This document shows positions 21,697-25,454 of a stretch of 25,454 nucleotides of DNA, piece by piece. The stretch is from the NCBI RefSeq assembly GCF_000003605.2, contig NW_003134838.1, positions 516,701 through 542,154 on the forward strand, in the 5' to 3' direction. Within the stretch, counting starts at the first letter, position 1. Each line of letters starts with the position of its first letter. Origin of the DNA: Saccoglossus kowalevskii. Its lineage: Eukaryota; Hemichordata; Enteropneusta; Harrimaniidae. The notes under the pieces are model-generated. The model saw nothing but the letters and a program-made list of their open reading frames with translations, was not told the origin of the DNA and did not search any database. The translations under genes were made by a program, and so were the position numbers.

Positions 21697-22211
21697 TTAC
21701 TGGCAGATCTTGTCAAAAATAGATCAATAATTAAAGGTATTCATATTTTTACATGTCATAAATATATGATACCATAACCTATGATCATCTATGGAATCAA
21801 CACAGCCACATGCACTCTTACTTTAATTATTAAAAGATAACATTTCCAAAACAAGTAATGACACCAGTTCTATTTTAACGATTTAGTGGACTGCTATACT
21901 CAGGAAGAATGCATTTTCATAGGTGTGTGCATTCATGGTTCGGTGCGTCAATATTCTCACCTAGACTGGGTTTACGGGTGAGCCAGCACCAAATCATGCC
22001 CTTGATAAAATTATGTTCACAGAAGGGAAGACAGGCATATACCTACCTTTAAATGTTCATGTTTTTGTCTACTTACAATAAAAATACCCAAAGCATGCAA
22101 ATTAAACTCGCTTGAGTTACTGTCAAATCAACTACCGCTTCATCTTCATTACTCTTCTTCTTTCGAGTTGAAAACTGCAATTACAATGATGTACAATGTA
22201 CAAGTACAATG
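21697..22211. other. no firm gene; possible tiny exon signals
   Basis: On the minus strand a donor-like CTAG|GTGAGAA lies near 21957-21967, behind a short open stretch (GMIWCWLTRKPSL). Another donor-like AAAG|GTAGGT is near 22045-22055. These fit intron/exon junctions of a minus-strand gene, but no consistent model results. Confidence 0.25.
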
Positions 22212-22217
22212 TTTATT
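22212..22217 (-). terminator. candidate poly(A) signal AATAAA
   Basis: AATAAA on the minus strand (TTTTAATAAACATTG context), 158 bases downstream of the TAA that ends the coding-like segment at 22375. This spacing is normal for a 3'UTR and supports a terminal exon there. Confidence 0.4.
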
Positions 22218-22374
22218 AAAACTGATATTTTTTTTTTCCAAGCATGTTTACCATGAATGCTGGATGTTGACGACTTACATAAGTTCTGCATGCTTGTACG
22301 TCTTCAACATTTCGCACATCAGTTTTGTGCACAGATGTACTGGTTACTGAGCAGTGATTACTAGTACTGGCTGG

Positions 22375-22767
22375 TTATTGTTCCTTTTCATCTTGATACA
22401 CTGAAGCTATAGGAACTCCTGTGACGTCATCTACATTTTTCACTTTAGTTGTCTTCTTCTGGAAGACGTGGTAGTAAATATAAAATATTGGTTGAACTTT
22501 GAAGTTGTCAACCACTGGGCGATCATCTTCGGAATGACCTTTGAAGCACGCCTTGCATTCAGAAAACTGTGAAGTTTCATCAATCCCAACATCTACTATC
22601 TTATCCATTTCATAGAAACCCTCATCAAGTCTTTTGTCTTTTATATCACCATTGCAAGAAACCTCGTCATCAGACATTGTATGACTTGGAATTTCTCGAA
22701 CAACATTCACACTTCTGAACACTCCATTAGCTTCTTCTCTTAAGTGACTTGCCTTACAATATTCCTC
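22375..22767 (-). CDS. candidate terminal coding exon, acidic protein of unknown family
   Basis: The frame is open from just after an in-frame TAA (22768-22770) to TAA at 22375. The first ATG is at 22677, giving about 100 residues from MSDDEVSCNGDIKDKRLDEG onwards; the earlier part (EEYCKASHLREEANGVFRS) would need an upstream splice acceptor, and the available AGs lack a pyrimidine tract. The product is acidic and polar, with a CKAC motif and a C-terminus of GVPIASVYQDEKEQ. Composition and codon pattern look like real coding sequence, and an AATAAA follows at a suitable distance. I do not recognise the protein. It may be the last exon of a gene whose earlier exons lie to the right, or part of a decaying copy. 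Confidence 0.4.
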   Translation of the reverse strand, partial: EEYCKASHLREEANGVFRSVNVVREIPSHTMSDDEVSCNGDIKDKRLDEGFYEMDKIVDVGIDETSQFSECKACFKGHSEDDRPVVDNFKVQPIFYIYYHVFQKKTTKVKNVDDVTGVPIASVYQDEKEQ

Positions 22768-22896
22768 TTATTTTACCATTTAGTCAGCTTGATTGGTTCA
22801 AAAATGTTAAAACATTTGCCATCGTCTGATTATACAGTCTACCTCTAAATGCAATATTGCTGTCGACTGAGAATATACTTTTCACTTCTTGACCAT

Positions 22897-22902
22897 TTTA
22901 TT
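22897..22902 (-). terminator. candidate poly(A) signal AATAAA
   Basis: TTTATT on the plus strand, AATAAA on the minus. It lies about 240 bases downstream of the TAG at 23138 and about 40 bases after the TAG at 22939, so it could end a transcript of the 22939-23424 segment. Confidence 0.3.
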
Positions 22903-22938
22903 TGATAAACAGAATCTTTATAACAATTTTTCAAATGC

Positions 22939-23424
22939 CTATATAGTAATAAATGCATCACCAAACAGTTTCACGTCATGATTTGGGTTAGGTGGTTCAA
23001 AACCAGGTATATATTTGGAAGCCTGATGCCGTTTGTTTATCCCTCTAGACACATACATTTCTTCTATTCCTATGTCCAGCCAGATCAGTAGCACTTTCAC
23101 AGATAGTTGGCAATTTTCGTCCCTCATACTAGAATTACTACTCTATGTCAGCAGAAACTTCATTGCTTATTTCTTCATCAGCATTAACACATGTAGTTTC
23201 ATCCAGCAAATCTGCAGTTTCATCAAGAGTTTCCAGATCATTATTCTTTGAGCAACTGTTACTAGATAACATAGATGTCAGAGACACAGTGGCAGCTGTC
23301 TGTGGATATTGGTACATCATCAACTACCACCATACCATCAGGAAAACGTGAACTTCCAGTTTCATTCCAAATGTTGATGAAAAGTTTGTTATGCAACAGG
23401 GATACCTCAATCAGCCGCAACTTC
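22939..23424 (-). pseudogene. coding-like region in three successive frames (broken gene or small exons)
   Basis: Three abutting open segments read protein-like on the minus strand, each in a different frame. First: from a strong acceptor (CCCATTTTCTAATTATCAG, exon from 23424) reading KLRLIEVSLLHNKLFINIWN to about 23300. Second: 23299-23138, beginning TAATVSLTSMLSSN, acidic, with ETADLLDETT, stop TAG. Third: 23127-22939, with KRHQASKYIPGFEPPNPN, stop TAG. The overlaps are too short for introns (the first-to-second junction would need about 16 bases), so one indel per junction explains them best. That means either a pseudogene or assembly indels. A donor-like GATG|GTATGG at 23336 offers an alternative in which only the first part is an exon. 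The family is not recognised. Confidence 0.35.
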
Positions 23425-24302
23425 CTGATAATTAGAAAATGGGCAAGATACATAATTACCCAGACATACAAGTTACACCTGAAAGAGTCTTCCTGAACCT
23501 CACAATTATCAATTTAATTGGCAGAAGCACATAATAGTGACACTGGCACTCATTGACAATGAATTTAATTGGCAGAAGCACATAGTGGTAGGCACCATCC
23601 CCGTTGACAATGAATTTAATTGTGAAAATCACATAGTGGTAAACAACATCCCCCATTGACAATGAATTTAAATGTAAAAAGCACATAGTGGTAGACACCA
23701 TCACCCATTTACAATGAATGTAATTGGCAGAAGCACATAGTGGTGGACACCATCACCTGTTGATAATGAATTTAGTTGTGAGAAGCACATAGTGGTAGAC
23801 ACCATCACCCATTGACAATGAATTTAATGTGAGAAGCACATAGTGTTAGACACCATCACCCGTTGATAATGAATTTACTAGTGCGACGCACATGGTGGTA
23901 GACACCATCACCCATTGACAATGAATTTAATTGCATTGTGAAAAGCACATAATGGTAGACACCATCACCCGTTGACAAAGAATTTAATTGTGAGAAGCAC
24001 ATAATGTTAGACAACATCACCCTATGACAATGAATTTAATTGTGAGAAGCACATAGTGGTAGACACCATTACTCATTGACAATGAATTTAATTGTGAGAA
24101 GAACATAGTGGTAGACACCATCACCGGTTGACAATAAATTTAATTGTGAGAAGCACATAGTGGTAGACACCATAACCCGTTGATAATGAATTTAATTGTG
24201 AGAAGAACATAGTGGTAGACACCATCACCCGTTGACAATGAATTTAATTGTGAGAAGCACATAGTGGTAGACACCATCACCCATTGATAATGAATTTAAT
24301 TG

Positions 24303-25188
24303 TTAGAAGCACATAATGTTGGACACCATCACCCATTGACAATGAATTTAATTGTGAGAAGCACATAGTGGTAGACACCATAACCCGTTGACAATGAATT
24401 TAATTGTGAGAAGCACATAGTGGTAGACACCATCACGCATTGACAACGAATTTAATTGTGAGAAGCACATAAAGGTAGATACCATAACCGGTTGATGATG
24501 AATTTAATTGTGAGAAGCACATAAAGTTAGACACCATCACCCGTTGACAATGAATTTGATTGTGAGAAGCACATAAAGGTAGACACCATAACCCATTGAT
24601 AATGAATTTAATTGTGAAAAGCACATAAAGGTAGACACCATAACCCGTTGTTGATAATGAATTTAATTGTGAAAAGCACATAAAGGTAGACACCATAACC
24701 CGTTGACAATGAATTTAATTGTGAGAAGCACATAGTGGTAGACACCATAACCCGTTGACAATGAATTTAATTGTGAGAAGCACATAGTGGTAGACACCAT
24801 CACCCATTGACAACAAATTTAATTGTGAGAAGCACATAAAGGTAGACACCATAACCCGTTGATAATGAATTTATTTGTGAGAAACACATAATGGTGACAC
24901 CGTCACCCATTGACAATGAATTCAATTGTGAGAAGCACATAGGGGTAGACACCATAACCCGTTCACAATGGATTTAATTGTGAGAAGCACATAGTGGTAG
25001 ACACCATAACCCGTTGACAATGAATTTAATTGTGAGAAGCACATAGTGGTAGACACCACCACCCATTGACAATGAATTTAATTGTGAGAAGAACATAGTG
25101 GTAGACACAATAACCCGTTGATAATGAATTTAATTGTGGGAAGCACATAAAGGTAGACACCATAACCCGTTGATAATGAATTTAATTG
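24303..25188. repeat. higher-order repeat unit of 17 monomers (886 bp)
   Basis: The unit starts with the distinctive monomer TTAGAAGCACATAATGTTGG at 24303; the same monomer recurs at 25189. The length is 17 x 52 plus a 3-base insertion and minus a 1-base deletion inside the unit, which equals 886. Confidence 0.75.
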
Positions 25189-25454
25189 TTAGAAGCACAT
25201 AATGTTGGACACCATCACCCATTGACAATGAATTTAATTGTGAGAAGCACATAGTGGTAGACACCATAACCCGTTGACAATGAATTTAATTGTGAGAAGC
25301 ACATAGTGGTAGACACCATCACCCATTGACAACGAATTTAATTGTGAGAAGCACATAAAGGTAGACACCATAACCTGTTGATAATGAATTTAATTGTGAG
25401 AAGCACATAAAGTTAGACACCATCACCCGTTGACAATGAATTTAATTGTGAGAA
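25189..25454. repeat. start of a second higher-order repeat unit
   Basis: These 266 bases line up without gaps with 24303-24568 and differ at about five positions (about 98% identity by eye). The order of variants matches: TTAGAAG/AATGTTGG, then AGTGG with CATAACCC, then AGTGG with GACAACGAA, then AAAGG, then AAAGTT. Neighbouring monomers differ much more from each other than these paired ones do. Confidence 0.75.

Larger units (their letters stand above)
23504..25454. repeat. 52-bp minisatellite array, about 37 copies, continuing past the right edge
   Basis: Tandem monomers of 52 bp, here phased to start TGAGAAGCACATAGTGG and end ATTTAATTG. The array begins with a partial unit at 23504. The first eight or so copies are the most diverged and vary in length (about 50-55 bp); later copies are mostly exact 52-mers. 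Main variant positions: AGTGG, AAAGG, AATGTT or AAAGTT after CACAT; CATCACCC versus CATAACCC; CATTGACAATG versus CGTTGATAATG. Because 52 is not a multiple of 3, ORFs here cycle through all frames and are by-products of the repeat. Confidence 0.97.

Noticed and set aside
21950-22060. Possible zinc-finger-type exon (FCEHNFIKGMIWCW text on the minus strand)
   Set aside because: The cysteine/histidine spacing does not complete a RING or other finger, and the open stretch is too short.
23456-24696. Minus-strand ORFs of 82 and 87 codons inside the minisatellite taken as genes
   Set aside because: They are produced by frame rotation of the 52-bp monomer and contain only repeat-derived text.
23504-25454. 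AATTGTGAG in every monomer resembles the half-site of the lac operator
   Set aside because: Only nine bases match, the other operator half is absent, and the context is an animal minisatellite; coincidence.
23504-25454. CRISPR-like array
   Set aside because: The units are contiguous head-to-tail copies without unique spacers, in animal DNA.

Overview
This window looks like animal nuclear DNA from an invertebrate, most likely marine. It is AT-rich (by eye roughly 60-65% A+T) and gene-poor. It has one intact class A G-protein-coupled receptor (GPCR) in a single coding exon, transposon fragments of eukaryotic type (a TA-flanked MITE, a tRNA-like SINE, a hAT end), an (AAAT)n microsatellite and a 52-bp minisatellite. 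Nothing prokaryotic (operons, Shine-Dalgarno spacing) is present. The species cannot be named; a mollusc/brachiopod-like animal or a non-vertebrate deuterostome would both fit.

Layout. 1-2059: intergenic, with a 501-bp terminal-inverted-repeat MITE at 1263-1763. 2060-3585: the one confident gene, a 336-residue rhodopsin-class peptide-type receptor on the minus strand, with a candidate poly(A) signal downstream and a strong splice acceptor just upstream of the ATG that points to an upstream 5'UTR exon. 3586-12749: mostly unannotatable sequence, holding a possible broken or multi-exon coding piece near 6056-6383, weak ORFs, stem-loops, T- and A-rich tracts, a 36-bp tandem duplication and the (AAAT)n microsatellite. 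12750-13601: a diverged direct repeat, then an islet with two octamer (ATGCAAAT) elements in inverted orientation and two adjacent GC-rich palindromes. 14815-15060: a tRNA-like SINE next to a hAT-type end. 15061-21462: little recognisable beyond small palindromes. 21463-23424: a minus-strand cluster of coding-like segments in several frames, two followed by AATAAA signals; this is either a multi-exon gene I cannot assemble or a decaying one. 23504-25454: about 37 copies of a 52-bp tandem repeat running off the right edge, with a 17-monomer higher-order period of 886 bp.

Functionally only the receptor can be interpreted. It keeps the DRY-type, sodium-pocket and TM7 signatures of class A receptors, but has a very short second extracellular loop and lacks the TM6 toggle tryptophan. 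I found no CRISPR array, phage, viral genome, rRNA or intact tRNA. No clearly new multi-gene system is visible. The most unusual items are the receptor's altered architecture, the higher-order minisatellite, the broken coding region beside it and the octamer/palindrome islet.
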